From: Smithella sp. M82
GTDB taxonomy: Bacteria; Desulfobacterota; Syntrophia; Syntrophales; Smithellaceae
Assembly (NCBI GenBank): GCA_001683985.1
Contig: MAEO01000109.1
Location: forward strand, 1-47,987
Length of the DNA: 47,987 nt
Reading direction: 5' to 3'
Below, in pieces: positions 39,405 through 47,937 of this stretch. The translations under genes were made by a program, and so were the position numbers. Within the stretch, counting starts at the first letter, position 1. Every line of letters starts with the position of its first letter. Under the pieces are notes generated by a model, which saw nothing but the letters and a program-made list of their open reading frames with translations, searched no databases and was not told where the DNA came from.

Positions 39405-39550
39405 ATTTATTCGCCTCCTTTCAAAATTATTTTCTCGAGGCCGGAGAATCTAGCCACATACAGAACAAAAAAACGGCAACCTTGCCCAAATTCCGATTCC
39501 CGTTTTTACAAAATTGTTTACCTTGAAAAAATAAAACAAATATTTTCTTT

Positions 39551-39612
39551 AAACGAGTCTCGGCAGGCCTTTTTTTGTTTAAACTTCCGTACCTGCTGTC
39601 TTCGACCTTGTT
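39551..39612 (-). promoter_or_regulatory. Ribosomal protein L10 leader
   Basis: The minus strand reads ACAAGGTCGAAGACAGCAGG, a variable stem region, then GCCTGCCGAGACTCG, matching the conserved core of the L10 leader RNA (GAAGACAGCAGG paired with CCTGCCGAG). The L10-L12 complex binds it to repress rplJ-rplL translation. It lies in the 233-base gap between rplA and rplJ; the rest of the gap (39405-39550) includes AACGGCAACCTTGCC, a possible further hairpin. Confidence 0.8.
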
Positions 39613-39637
39613 AATATAATAAATTAATTTTCTCCCG

Positions 39638-40339
39638 TTAAACTGCAGCTTTTATATCGAGAGGGTCAATTTTTACACCGACGCCCATCGTGCTCGAAAT
39701 AGAAACACTTTTAATGTAAGTTCCTTTGCTGGACGCTGGTTTTAATTTAATAATAGTTTCTAATAAAGCGCTGATATTATCTTTTAATTTTTCGGCGCCA
39801 AAAGACACCTTACCTACAGGAGAATGAACTATTCCTGCTTTTTCCACACGAAATTCTACCTTGCCCGCCTTCAGATCCTTCACTGCATTTGCCACTTCAA
39901 ATGTTACAGTACCTACTTTCGGATTGGGCATTAATCCGCGCGGACCTAAAATTTTACCGATTTTTCCTACGGAACCCATCATATCGGGAGTAGCAATAAC
40001 TCTATCAAATTCCATCCAGCCGCCTTTAATCTTTTCAATAATATCATCGTTGCCGACTAAATCCGCACCGGCTTCCAGAGCTTCTCTCTCCTTTTCTCCT
40101 TTGGCAAAGACCAAAACCCTCACTGTTTTCCCCAATCCATGAGGCAGTACCACACTTCCCCGTACCATCTGATCGGCATGAGCAGGATTAACGCCTAATC
40201 GGACGGCCGCATCCACAGTTTCATCAAATTTGGTGCCGGCCGTTGATACAACTATTTCCGAAGCCTCTTTAAGCGAGTATCTTTTGCCCGGTTCAACTTT
40301 CGCTTTAGCTGCCAATATACGTTTGCCTCTTTTTAACAT
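39638..40339 (-). CDS. rplA: 50S ribosomal protein L1
   Basis: 233 residues: [20 protein letters not shown], then [20 protein letters not shown] and [12 protein letters not shown] are diagnostic. Mobile protein at the E site and, in other bacteria, autorepressor of rplK-rplA. Confidence 0.99.
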   Translation of the reverse strand: MLKRGKRILAAKAKVEPGKRYSLKEASEIVVSTAGTKFDETVDAAVRLGVNPAHADQMVRGSVVLPHGLGKTVRVLVFAKGEKEREALEAGADLVGNDDIIEKIKGGWMEFDRVIATPDMMGSVGKIGKILGPRGLMPNPKVGTVTFEVANAVKDLKAGKVEFRVEKAGIVHSPVGKVSFGAEKLKDNISALLETIIKLKPASSKGTYIKSVSISSTMGVGVKIDPLDIKAAV

Positions 40340-40357
40340 GATAAAACCTCGTATTAA

Positions 40358-40783
40358 TTAACCTGTAATTTCAATTCCCATAGACCTTGCGGTACCGGCA
40401 ATTGTCTCGATCGCGCCGTCAATATCCACAGCATTCAAATCTTTAAATTTTAATTCGGCAATTTCTTTCACTTGCCCGGCCGTAACTGAGCCAACTTTTT
40501 CCCTTTTCGGATCGCTGGCCCCTTTAGCAATTTTTGCCGCTTGCTTAAGCAGCACGGATACGGGAGGTGTTTTTGTTATAAACGTAAAAGATCTGTCCGC
40601 ATAAACGGTAATCACCACAGGAATAATCATTCCTTCCTGATTTTGCGTCATAGCATTATAAGCCTTGCAAAATTCCATAATATTGACTCCGTGCTGTCCC
40701 AATGCCGGACCGATGGGAGGTGAAGGAGTTGCCTTACCCGCCTTTATTTGCAATTTTATATTTGCAATAATTTTCTTCGCCAT
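40358..40783 (-). CDS. rplK: 50S ribosomal protein L11
   Basis: 141 residues: [20 protein letters not shown], then [17 protein letters not shown] and [10 protein letters not shown] at the end. Binds the GTPase-associated centre and is needed for RelA activation. 18 bases upstream of rplA. Confidence 0.99.
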   Translation of the reverse strand: MAKKIIANIKLQIKAGKATPSPPIGPALGQHGVNIMEFCKAYNAMTQNQEGMIIPVVITVYADRSFTFITKTPPVSVLLKQAAKIAKGASDPKREKVGSVTAGQVKEIAELKFKDLNAVDIDGAIETIAGTARSMGIEITG

Positions 40784-40841
40784 TTTAAATCACCCTGATC
40801 TGAATATTTTTTATGCTTAACGTTGCTTTTTTACTAAAGTA

Positions 40842-41372
40842 TTACCCCTGAGTTACCTGGATAAAATCCAATTCCACCGGCGTAGGCCGGCCGAAAATAC
40901 TCACAATAATCCTTAACTTGCTTTTTTCAGGTTTCAGTTCATCAATAACCCCGTCAAAATTGGTAAAGGGACCATCAATGATTTTTACATGATCACCAAC
41001 ATCGAATTTGAATTTAGGTTTGGGCTTTAAAGTTCCTTCGTCAATCCTGAATTTTAAATTCTCAACATCCTTGTCCGGAATAGGCGAAGGCTTATCTTTT
41101 GTACCGATAAAACCGGTAACTTTAGGAGTATCTTTTACAATATGCCAAGTATCATCGGTCATTTCCATGCGGACAAGAATATATCCCGGAAAAAACTTAC
41201 GCTTGGAACTTTTCTTTTCTCCGGAAATCAATTCTACGACGTCTTCTTCAGGAATGAGAATATCGGAAAAAAAAGCCTGAGCGCCTGTCTTTTCAATTCT
41301 TTCTTGAAGACTCATCTTTACTTTGTTCTCATACCCGGAATAGGTATGAACCACATACCATTTAAAAGCCAT
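40842..41372 (-). CDS. nusG: Transcription termination/antitermination protein NusG
   Basis: 176 residues. NGN domain beginning WYVVHTYSGYENKVKMSLQ with FPGYILVRMEMTDDTWHIVK, then a KOW domain (DHVKIIDGPFTNFDGVIDEL). Couples RNA polymerase to Rho and the ribosome. Directly follows secE (three bases between). Confidence 0.99.
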   Translation of the reverse strand: MAFKWYVVHTYSGYENKVKMSLQERIEKTGAQAFFSDILIPEEDVVELISGEKKSSKRKFFPGYILVRMEMTDDTWHIVKDTPKVTGFIGTKDKPSPIPDKDVENLKFRIDEGTLKPKPKFKFDVGDHVKIIDGPFTNFDGVIDELKPEKSKLRIIVSIFGRPTPVELDFIQVTQG

Positions 41373-41375
41373 TTT

Positions 41376-41579
41376 TTAACCTAATATAAACTTAACTGTT
41401 TTAGCTAGTGCAAAATCTATTATTCCTAAAATAACCGCAACGATAAAAACTAAAATTATAACGACTGCTGTAGACGCCAAGGCCTGTTTAGGAGTCGGCC
41501 AGGTAACCTTTTTGAGCTCTAATTTAGCATCTTTTACAAATTGCACTATTTTTTGTGTTACTTCTTTTACTTTTTCCAT
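41376..41579 (-). CDS. secE: Preprotein translocase subunit SecE
   Basis: 67 residues with one C-terminal membrane segment (ALASTAVVIILVFIVAVILG) preceded by the conserved amphipathic helix LKKVTWPTPKQ. The short, single-membrane-segment form. Clamps SecY. Confidence 0.98.
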   Translation of the reverse strand: MEKVKEVTQKIVQFVKDAKLELKKVTWPTPKQALASTAVVIILVFIVAVILGIIDFALAKTVKFILG

Positions 41580-41607
41580 AACTCATATTTCCTAATACTG
41601 GAGAAAA

Positions 41608-41684
41608 TGGCAGGCCAGGAGGGACTTGAACCCCCAGCATCCGGATTTGGAGTCCGGCGCTCTATCCATTAGAGCTACTGGCCT
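41608..41684 (-). tRNA. tRNA-Trp (CCA)
   Basis: The minus strand folds into a full cloverleaf: AGGCCAG acceptor, anticodon loop CTCCAAA with CCA, T-loop TTCAAGT, closing CTGGCCT and an encoded 3' CCA. Located between rpmG and secE. Confidence 0.97.
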
Positions 41685-41697
41685 ATTCCAACACAAT

Positions 41698-41847
41698 CTA
41701 TTTGGTCTCCCTGTGCAATTTATGGCCCCGGCAGAACTTGCAGTATTTTTTCATTTCCAAACGGTTTTGCATAGTCCGTTTGTTTTTTGTCGTTGTATAA
41801 TTTCTTTGCTTGCATTCCGTGCAAGCCAAAATAATATTATTTCTCAT
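41698..41847 (-). CDS. rpmG: 50S ribosomal protein L33, zinc-binding form
   Basis: A 49-residue protein from ATG 41847 to TAG 41698: [20 protein letters not shown], then [20 protein letters not shown] and GHKLHRETK. Cys9, Cys12, Cys36 and Cys39 form the zinc site. AGGAGT stands before the start. Position between tRNA-Thr and tRNA-Trp is typical for deltaproteobacteria. Confidence 0.98.
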   Translation of the reverse strand: MRNNIILACTECKQRNYTTTKNKRTMQNRLEMKKYCKFCRGHKLHRETK

Positions 41848-41860
41848 ATCACTCCTTAAC

Positions 41861-41936
41861 TGGAGCCCACGACCAGGATTGAACTGGTGACCTCATCCTT
41901 ACCAAGGATGTGCTCTACCGACTGAGCTACGTGGGC
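41861..41936 (-). tRNA. tRNA-Thr (GGT)
   Basis: Complete cloverleaf on the minus strand: GCCCACG acceptor, anticodon loop TTGGTAA, T-arm ACCAG-TTCAATC-CTGGT, closing CGTGGGC, and encoded TCCA. In many proteobacteria tufB follows this gene; here rpmG does. Confidence 0.97.
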
Positions 41937-41967
41937 AAAATTTACTATTATTTTTGCCCTTTTTTTC

Positions 41968-42043
41968 TGGAGCGGGAAACGGGATTCGAACCCGCGACCC
42001 TCAGCTTGGAAGGCTGACGCTCTAGCCACTGAGCTACTCCCGC
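41968..42043 (-). tRNA. tRNA-Gly (TCC)
   Basis: Complete cloverleaf: GCGGGAG acceptor, anticodon loop CTTCCAA, T-arm GCGGG-TTCGAAT-CCCGT, encoded CCA. The last acceptor pair is G-T. Confidence 0.97.
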
Positions 42044-42066
42044 CTTATTCAATCTCAAATAATCAC

Positions 42067-42151
42067 TGGTGGTGGGGGGAGGATTTGAACCTCCGTAGGC
42101 TGCGCCGGCAGATTTACAGTCTGCTCCCTTTGGCCGCTCGGGAACCCCACC
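42067..42151 (-). tRNA. tRNA-Tyr (GTA)
   Basis: An 85-base class II tRNA with a long variable arm: GGTGGGG acceptor, anticodon loop CTGTAAA, T-loop TTCAAAT, encoded CCA. Confidence 0.97.
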
Positions 42152-42170
42152 AACTCATATTTAATTAAAC

Positions 42171-42246
42171 TGGAGCTGGTGATGGGACTTGAACCCGCAA
42201 CCTGCTGATTACAAATCAGCTGCTCTGCCGATTGAGCTACACCAGC
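42171..42246 (-). tRNA. tRNA-Thr (TGT)
   Basis: Complete cloverleaf: GCTGGTG acceptor, anticodon loop TTTGTAA, T-loop TTCAAGT, encoded CCA. First gene of the tRNA-rpmG-secE-nusG transcript. Confidence 0.97.
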
Positions 42247-42334
42247 GAACCTTTTCACAATTACTTTATAATATCATGTGCTTATGCTTGTTGAGCATAA
42301 ACACACACAACTACCCCCTCTAAGCGAATTGTTG

Positions 42335-42363
42335 AATTTAATTTCAATAGAGATTTTTGTCAA
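42335..42363 (-). promoter_or_regulatory. Sigma70-type promoter for the tRNA-ribosomal block
   Basis: On the minus strand TTGACA (42363-42358), 17 bases, TAAATT (42340-42335), about 90 bases before the first tRNA. It lies in the AT-rich 291-base gap 42247-42537, which shows no gene. Likely the head promoter of the long minus-strand block. Confidence 0.6.
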
Positions 42364-42537
42364 GTAAATTTTTAAAAAATCTTACGGATATAGAAGAATT
42401 CTTAACTGATCGTATTGATGTATTTTTCTTGTTAATTTAACTTTAATTATACAAAAATTCCCCCTCTAATAAGTAATACGATAATTTTATGATATCCAGA
42501 TCAAATATAAATAAAAAAACTTATTTATAATAATAAA

Positions 42538-43947
42538 TTATCGCTTCCCTACCGTTTCAGATAATTCTCCCTCTACCCTGCCTTCGACAAGATAGACGCT
42601 TTTATCTCTGATCGCAAGGTAATGAAATCTATCCGATGAGTCAAAAACTATTCCGCCCATTGTGAGATTCAGAATATTATCATAGAAATTTTGCTTTTCT
42701 GCGCCAAAGACAACGAAATGTTTATTATCTGACTGAGCCATATAAGCTAAATATTTACTGTCCGGACTGAAAACAAGCGATTTATTTCCTACATCATCAT
42801 ATTTTTTTTCTTCTTTTCCATTTATGACCACAAAACGTTTATTGTCCGTTTGAGCACAATATACAACATGATTACTGTCCGGGCTGAAAATAATTGATCC
42901 ATTACCAATGGCATCAAATTGTTTCCCTTCTTGTCCGTCAATGACTACCGAATACTTATTATCTTTTTGAGCCACATAAGCGAAACGTCTGCTATTGGGG
43001 CTGAAAACAATAGTTGCTCCGATACCGTCACGATACTCTTCCTCCCTCCCATCAATAACAGCAAAACGTTTATTTCCCAATTGGGCTGCATAAATTATTC
43101 GTTTGCTGTCCGGGCTGAAAACTATAGTGTTTCCGATAGCGTCGTAATGTTTCCCTTCTTGTCCGTCAACAACCAGAAAATATTTATTTCCTTTTTGAGC
43201 TACAAAAGCTACCCTTTTACTGTCCGGACTGAAAACTATAGTATTCCCGATGGCATCATAATGTTTACCCTCTTGTCCGTCAACAACCAGAAAACGCTTG
43301 TTTCCTGATTGTGCCCAATATGCCAGATGTTTGCTGTCCGGACTGAAAAAAATACCGGAACCTATGGAGTCATACCTTTTCCCTTCTGCCCCGTCTAAAA
43401 CAACAAAATAATCATTACCCGATTTTACGCCATAAGCTATGTGTTTGCTGTCCGGACTGAAAACAAGCGATTTTCCGATTCCATCATATTTTTTACCTTC
43501 TATCCCGTCAAGAATTACAAAACCCTTATCGTCTGTTCTGGCGCTGTAAAACAGACGTTGGCTATCCGGACTAAAAATTACAGTTGATCCGATAGAGTCA
43601 TAGCTTTTGCCTTCTATATCATTTAAAACAACAAAATTTTTATTGTCTTTTTGTACTCCATAAGCAACACGCTTACTATCCGGACTGAAAATAAGAGCAA
43701 TTACGATATTATCATAATCTTTGCCTTTGTTCCCATCTACTATGACAAATCGCTTCCCGGCTTTTTCACCTACATACGCAATGTGTTTACTGTCCGGACT
43801 GGCTAAAAAAAACAACGGAGAAAACTTAACTTCAGCAATAAGCTTTTCAGAACTCTTTATTACATGATTTTTTTCCACAGCAAATGACACCAGTGCGCTA
43901 AAAATAAAGAGATTCGCTATAAATACGAATATAAATTTCTTAAACAT
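42538..43947 (-). CDS. Secreted PD40/TolB-type beta-propeller repeat protein
   Basis: 469 residues. A signal peptide (MFKKFIFVFIANLFIFSAL, cleavage after SFA) precedes about eleven tandem repeats of 38-39 residues with the consensus VFSPDSKRVAYVAQ, GNKRFVVVDG and EGKxYDAIGN. FSPDSKR is the hallmark of PD40/WD40-like propellers found in TolB and secreted proteins. The first and last repeats are degenerate. There are no extra domains, so this is probably a binding or scaffold protein in the periplasm or outside. The two central repeats are almost identical, so recent duplication is likely. AAGAAG nine bases before ATG is a weak ribosome site. Not linked by function to the neighbours. Confidence 0.85.
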   Translation of the reverse strand: MFKKFIFVFIANLFIFSALVSFAVEKNHVIKSSEKLIAEVKFSPLFFLASPDSKHIAYVGEKAGKRFVIVDGNKGKDYDNIVIALIFSPDSKRVAYGVQKDNKNFVVLNDIEGKSYDSIGSTVIFSPDSQRLFYSARTDDKGFVILDGIEGKKYDGIGKSLVFSPDSKHIAYGVKSGNDYFVVLDGAEGKRYDSIGSGIFFSPDSKHLAYWAQSGNKRFLVVDGQEGKHYDAIGNTIVFSPDSKRVAFVAQKGNKYFLVVDGQEGKHYDAIGNTIVFSPDSKRIIYAAQLGNKRFAVIDGREEEYRDGIGATIVFSPNSRRFAYVAQKDNKYSVVIDGQEGKQFDAIGNGSIIFSPDSNHVVYCAQTDNKRFVVINGKEEKKYDDVGNKSLVFSPDSKYLAYMAQSDNKHFVVFGAEKQNFYDNILNLTMGGIVFDSSDRFHYLAIRDKSVYLVEGRVEGELSETVGKR

Positions 43948-44214
43948 TTAATATAACTTCTTATAAGGAAATAAATATCTATCTTATACGTTTAAGTTCA
44001 AATTAAATATAAAATCTTCTATGGTAAAATCTTGCATTCAAATATAATTTAATAAATTTCTACATTCACGTCAACAACTTCGATTTTCTTTACAAAAATT
44101 TGCATAAAAATAATTTCTGGAATAAACATTGTGTTCCTTTATTGCTCTTTATATTTTAGAAGTAAATAATTTTTTTACTCTAAAAAATTATTCTTTTTAG
44201 TCAAAAAAAATATT

Positions 44215-44243
44215 TTGACAATAATTACTTTTTGCACTAAAGT
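44215..44243 (+). promoter_or_regulatory. Sigma70-type promoter of the leucine operon
   Basis: TTGACA (44215-44220), 17 bases, TAAAGT (44238-44243), shortly before the leader peptide gene. The upstream stretch 43948-44214 is very AT-rich with no gene seen. Confidence 0.65.
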
Positions 44244-44279
44244 GTCACCCAATTATTTCTTTTGAAGGTTATAAAAACG

Positions 44280-44393
44280 ATGTGGAACAAAATCAGAAAT
44301 CAGAATTTGACAATCAGCATTCTGCCTCTGAAGCTCGCCCTGTTGCGCCTTTTACTTAAGGCCATTTGCCCATCGTTTTTAGGTCGTCACTAG
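44280..44393 (+). CDS. leuL: leu operon leader peptide
   Basis: A 37-residue peptide, ATG 44280 to TAG 44391-44393, starting MWNKIRNQN, with the leucine-rich segment LPLKLALLRLLLK (residues 15-27) and ending SFLGRH. Ten of 37 residues are Leu, and five different Leu codons are used. It is followed 21 bases later by a terminator hairpin and then leuA, the classic arrangement for attenuation by ribosome stalling at Leu codons. AAAAACGATG around the start codon is perfectly complementary to CATCGTTTTT at 44371-44380, just after the Leu run, which could form a protector stem when the peptide is not translated. GAAGG is 12 bases upstream. Confidence 0.85.
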   Translation: MWNKIRNQNLTISILPLKLALLRLLLKAICPSFLGRH

Positions 44394-44414
44394 AACTATA
44401 ACAACTGATTACCT

Positions 44415-44450
44415 AAAAGGCCGTGGGCGATAAACTCACGGCCTTTTTAT
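44415..44450 (+). terminator. Attenuator terminator of the leu operon
   Basis: AAAAGGCCGTG pairs perfectly with CACGGCCTTTT (loop GGCGATAAACT) and is followed by TTATTATTAG. A competing pairing of GCCCA (44368-44372) with TGGGC (44424-44428) could open it when a ribosome stalls on the Leu codons. Confidence 0.85.
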
Positions 44451-44489
44451 TATTAGATTTTAACAAACCTTTAACAAGGAGCCATTTAT

Positions 44490-46025
44490 ATGAAGAAAGA
44501 TAAAAACTGCGTTTATATTTTCGATACAACCTTGAGGGACGGTGAACAATCTCCCGGCAACAGTATGAACACTGAAGAAAAATTAATTCTCGCCCGGCAG
44601 TTGGAAAGGTTGGGGGTTGATATAATCGAAGCGGGATTCCCCATTGCTTCCGAGGGAGATTTCGATGCGGTAAAGCAGATAGCCAAAGAAATAAAAAAAT
44701 CTCAGGTAGCAGGACTTGCACGCGCCAACAAGACCGATATTGATCGTGCCTGGCAGGCAATAAAAGGCGCAGCTCATCCACGTATTCATACTTTTATTTC
44801 ATCTTCCGACATTCATTTGAAATATCAGTTAAAGAAGAGTCGTGAGCAGGTGCTTAAAGAAGCTGTAGCCGCCGTCAAACTGGCGCGTTCTTATACGGAA
44901 AACGTCGAATTCTCCCCAATGGACGCCACACGCTCGGATAAAGATTATCTTGTGGAAATGGTCTCCGCTGTTATTGACGCCGGAGCAACAACGGTTAATA
45001 TTCCGGATACAGTGGGCTATGCCATTCCCGAAGAGTTCGGCAATTTGATTGCTTATCTTTTCGCTAAGGTTAAAAACATGGGCGATACGATCATCGCCAC
45101 CCATTGTCATAATGATTTAGGTTTGGCTGTATCCAATGCCCTGGCCGGAATAAGAAATGGAGCGCGCCAGGTAGAATGTACAATTAACGGTATAGGTGAA
45201 CGGGCGGGTAATACCGCAATGGAAGAAGTTGTAATGGCGCTTCAAACTCGTAAAGATATTTACGGACTTTACACAAAAATCAACACGGATCAGATTTATA
45301 AAACATCGCGTCTATTGACACAGATCACTGGCATACCTGTACAACCGAATAAGGCAATTGTAGGCGCCAATGCTTTTGCTCATGAATCAGGAATTCATCA
45401 GGACGGATTGATTAAAGAAAAAATAACTTATGAAATTATGACACCGCAGTCCGTTGGTATCAGCGACACGCATATTGTTTTGGGTAAGCATTCAGGACGC
45501 AATGCCATTGCACATCACTTAAAAAAAATGGGGTATGTCCTGGACGATGAACAGCTCAACAAAGTCACTGCGCGGATCAAGGAACTTGCGGATGTTAAAA
45601 AAGACATCTATGATGAAGATCTGGAGGTAATTCTTTCCGAAGAGATTTATCGGGGAGAAGACAAATATCATCTGGTTTATTTAAACGTTGTCAGCGGCAA
45701 TGTGGCCATCCCCACGGCAACGATGGAGATGCAGGTCGGAAAGGATGTCGTACGGGAAGCGGGATTCGGCAATGGCCCGGTGGACGCGACTTTCGCTGCC
45801 ATTCGTAATATTACAAAGACCAATTATCCGTTAATGAAATACGTCGTCAACGCAATAACCGGCGGATCGGACGCACAGGGTGAAGTTACCGTTCAACTGA
45901 AATATAACAGTCATTCTGTTGTAGGACGAGGCGCCCATCCCGACGTTATTGTAGCTTCCGCCAAGGCCTACATCAACGCTCTGAATCGTCTGGAAATTCT
46001 AAAGAGCAAAGGTAAAAACTGTTGA
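44490..46025 (+). CDS. leuA: 2-isopropylmalate synthase
   Basis: 511 residues. The catalytic TIM barrel starts IFDTTLRDGEQSPGNSM and includes THCHNDLGLAVSN (metal ligands His-x-His) and NGIGERAGNTAMEE. The C-terminal regulatory domain (about 390-511, with NPVDATFAAIRNI-like sequence and YNSHSVVGRGAHPDVIVASA) binds leucine for feedback inhibition. Makes 2-isopropylmalate from acetyl-CoA and 2-ketoisovalerate. AAGGAG is nine bases before ATG. First structural gene of the operon. Confidence 0.97.
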   Translation: MKKDKNCVYIFDTTLRDGEQSPGNSMNTEEKLILARQLERLGVDIIEAGFPIASEGDFDAVKQIAKEIKKSQVAGLARANKTDIDRAWQAIKGAAHPRIHTFISSSDIHLKYQLKKSREQVLKEAVAAVKLARSYTENVEFSPMDATRSDKDYLVEMVSAVIDAGATTVNIPDTVGYAIPEEFGNLIAYLFAKVKNMGDTIIATHCHNDLGLAVSNALAGIRNGARQVECTINGIGERAGNTAMEEVVMALQTRKDIYGLYTKINTDQIYKTSRLLTQITGIPVQPNKAIVGANAFAHESGIHQDGLIKEKITYEIMTPQSVGISDTHIVLGKHSGRNAIAHHLKKMGYVLDDEQLNKVTARIKELADVKKDIYDEDLEVILSEEIYRGEDKYHLVYLNVVSGNVAIPTATMEMQVGKDVVREAGFGNGPVDATFAAIRNITKTNYPLMKYVVNAITGGSDAQGEVTVQLKYNSHSVVGRGAHPDVIVASAKAYINALNRLEILKSKGKNC

Positions 46026-46079
46026 ATGAACCCCTGAAATAAGATAAAAGCGTTTCACTTTTCACAAGGAGAATAAATC

Positions 46080-47339
46080 GTGGGCAATACTATTACTGAA
46101 AAAATTTTAATGGCTCATACGAATTTGAAAAATATTTCTACCGGTCAGTTGATTAATGCCAAGGTGGACATAGCGTTGGGAAATGATGTTACCGCACCCA
46201 TAGCAATCAAAGAATTTTACAAAGCGGGCGGAAAAAAAGTATTTAACAAAAACAAAATAGCCCTGGTGCTTGATCATTTCACACCGAATAAAGACATTAA
46301 TTCCGCCCAGCAATGCAAGACCGTACGGGAATTTGCACAGAAACATAAGATAACTCATTTCTTTGAAGGCGGATTTGTGGGAATTGAACACGCGTTGCTT
46401 CCGGAACAGGGTATCGTTGGACCGGGAGATCTGGTTATCGGCGCGGACAGCCACACATGCACTTACGGCGCGTTAGGTGCTTTCGCTACCGGAGTAGGCA
46501 GCACCGATCTGGCAGCGGCCATGCTCACCGGCGAGCTTTGGTTTAAAGTTCCTCCGTCAATCAAATTCATCATCTACGGAAAACTGCAAAAATGGGTTTC
46601 CGGCAAAGATTTGATTTTGAATATAATCGGCCGAATTGGCGTTGACGGATCTCTGTATCAGGCAATGGAATTTACGGGCGAAACCATCAGCAGACTGCCG
46701 ATGGCCGACAGATTTGCAATGGCCAATATGGCTATTGAAGCAGGGGCGAAAAATGGAATTTTTGCTCCTGATAAAATTACATCGGAATACATAAAGAAGA
46801 GAACCAAGCGGGATTATAAATTTTATTATTCCGATAATGATGCTGTTTATTCCGATACGATTGAAATAAACGCAACAAAAATCGAACCGCAGGTAGCGTT
46901 TCCCCATCTTCCCTCCAATGTAAAAGGAGTAAGTAAAGCGGGAAGAGTGAAAATTGACCAGTCACTCATCGGCTCCTGCACCAACGGCCGGATTGAAGAT
47001 TTAAGAATCGCTGCAAAAATTTTTAAATCCCGAAAAGCATCATCAAATGTAAGATTAATTATAGTTCCGGCAACTCCGGAAATTTACAGACAGGCGCTCA
47101 AGGAAGGTTTGATTGATACTTTCATGAAAGCCAATGCCATAATCAGTCCGCCTTCCTGCGGCGCTTGTCTGGGCGGACATCTGGGAATTTTAGCGGAAGG
47201 CGAAAGAGCTGTCGCTACGACAAACCGCAATTTTGTCGGCCGGATGGGACATGTCAAGAGTGAGGTTTATCTTGCCAGTCCCGCAGTAGCGGCGGCTTCT
47301 GCTGTGTTAGGGAGAATTGCCTCCCCTGAAGAACTTTAA
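46080..47339 (+). CDS. leuC: 3-isopropylmalate dehydratase large subunit
   Basis: 419 residues, the shorter (archaeal/deltaproteobacterial-type) LeuC. Starts at GTG 46080 with AAGGAG eleven bases upstream. Iron-sulfur cluster Cys residues are seen in IGSCTNGR and [10 protein letters not shown]; the substrate blocks [20 protein letters not shown] and LDHFTPNKD are also present. Isomerises 2- to 3-isopropylmalate with LeuD. Confidence 0.97.
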   Translation: MGNTITEKILMAHTNLKNISTGQLINAKVDIALGNDVTAPIAIKEFYKAGGKKVFNKNKIALVLDHFTPNKDINSAQQCKTVREFAQKHKITHFFEGGFVGIEHALLPEQGIVGPGDLVIGADSHTCTYGALGAFATGVGSTDLAAAMLTGELWFKVPPSIKFIIYGKLQKWVSGKDLILNIIGRIGVDGSLYQAMEFTGETISRLPMADRFAMANMAIEAGAKNGIFAPDKITSEYIKKRTKRDYKFYYSDNDAVYSDTIEINATKIEPQVAFPHLPSNVKGVSKAGRVKIDQSLIGSCTNGRIEDLRIAAKIFKSRKASSNVRLIIVPATPEIYRQALKEGLIDTFMKANAIISPPSCGACLGGHLGILAEGERAVATTNRNFVGRMGHVKSEVYLASPAVAAASAVLGRIASPEEL

Positions 47340-47346
47340 AAAAGGT

Positions 47347-47396
47347 ACAAATCCCGCGAAGCTTCGCACATGGGATAGTTCCCCATACCGATTTGT
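47347..47396 (+). other. Structured spacer between leuC and leuD
   Basis: The 91-base gap can fold into a three-way junction: ACAAATC (47347-47353) with GATTTGT (47390-47396), enclosing GCGAAGCTTCGC (perfect 12-base palindrome) and ATGGG/CCCAT. No poly-T follows, so it is not a terminator. It may be a processing or stability element, or a short repeat. Confidence 0.5.
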
Positions 47397-47430
47397 CGGG
47401 ATTGGAGTTCCACTAAAAGGATTTTTTACT

Positions 47431-47937
47431 ATGATATTCAAAGGAAGAGTTTGGAAATTCGGAGATAATATAGATACTGACGCAATTATTCCGGCGAGAT
47501 ACTTAACGACATCTGATCCTAAAGAGCTTGCTGCCCATTGCATGGAGGATGCCGATCCCGATTTTATAACAAAGATGAAGGCCGGTGATATCATTCTCGG
47601 AGGAGAAAATTTCGGCTGCGGTTCATCGCGCGAACACGCCCCTATCTCGATAAAAGCAGCCGGCATTTCCTGTGTTATTGCAAAAAGCTTCGCCCGTATT
47701 TTTTACCGCAATTCTTTCAACATGGGACTGCCAATTTTTGAATCCAGGGAGCTTGTAGACGCGATTAAAGAAGGAGAAGAAGTAACCGTGGACAGTATCC
47801 ACGGAACGATAAACATAACCGGCACTGACAATATTTTTAAGATCAATGCTATTCCGACTTTCATGGAAGAGCTTATCGCCGATGGCGGTCTGATGAAACA
47901 TATCGCCAAAAAAAGAGATAATAATGAAAAAAAATAA
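47431..47937 (+). CDS. leuD: 3-isopropylmalate dehydratase small subunit
   Basis: 168 residues from ATG 47431 (MIFKGRVWKFGDNIDTDAII), with AAAGGA nine bases upstream. The frame is open to 47317, but that part covers the structured spacer and has no family similarity. NFGCGSSREHAP and SFARIFYRNSFNMGLP are diagnostic. Overlaps leuB by 14 bases. Confidence 0.97.
   Translation: MIFKGRVWKFGDNIDTDAIIPARYLTTSDPKELAAHCMEDADPDFITKMKAGDIILGGENFGCGSSREHAPISIKAAGISCVIAKSFARIFYRNSFNMGLPIFESRELVDAIKEGEEVTVDSIHGTINITGTDNIFKINAIPTFMEELIADGGLMKHIAKKRDNNEKK

Noticed and set aside
42538..43947. CRISPR-like regular repeats
   Set aside because: The 114-base period is in frame and coding for FSPDSK propeller units; there are no spacers.
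47317..47430. Longer leuD start
   Set aside because: The extension covers the structured spacer and precedes the typical LeuD start.
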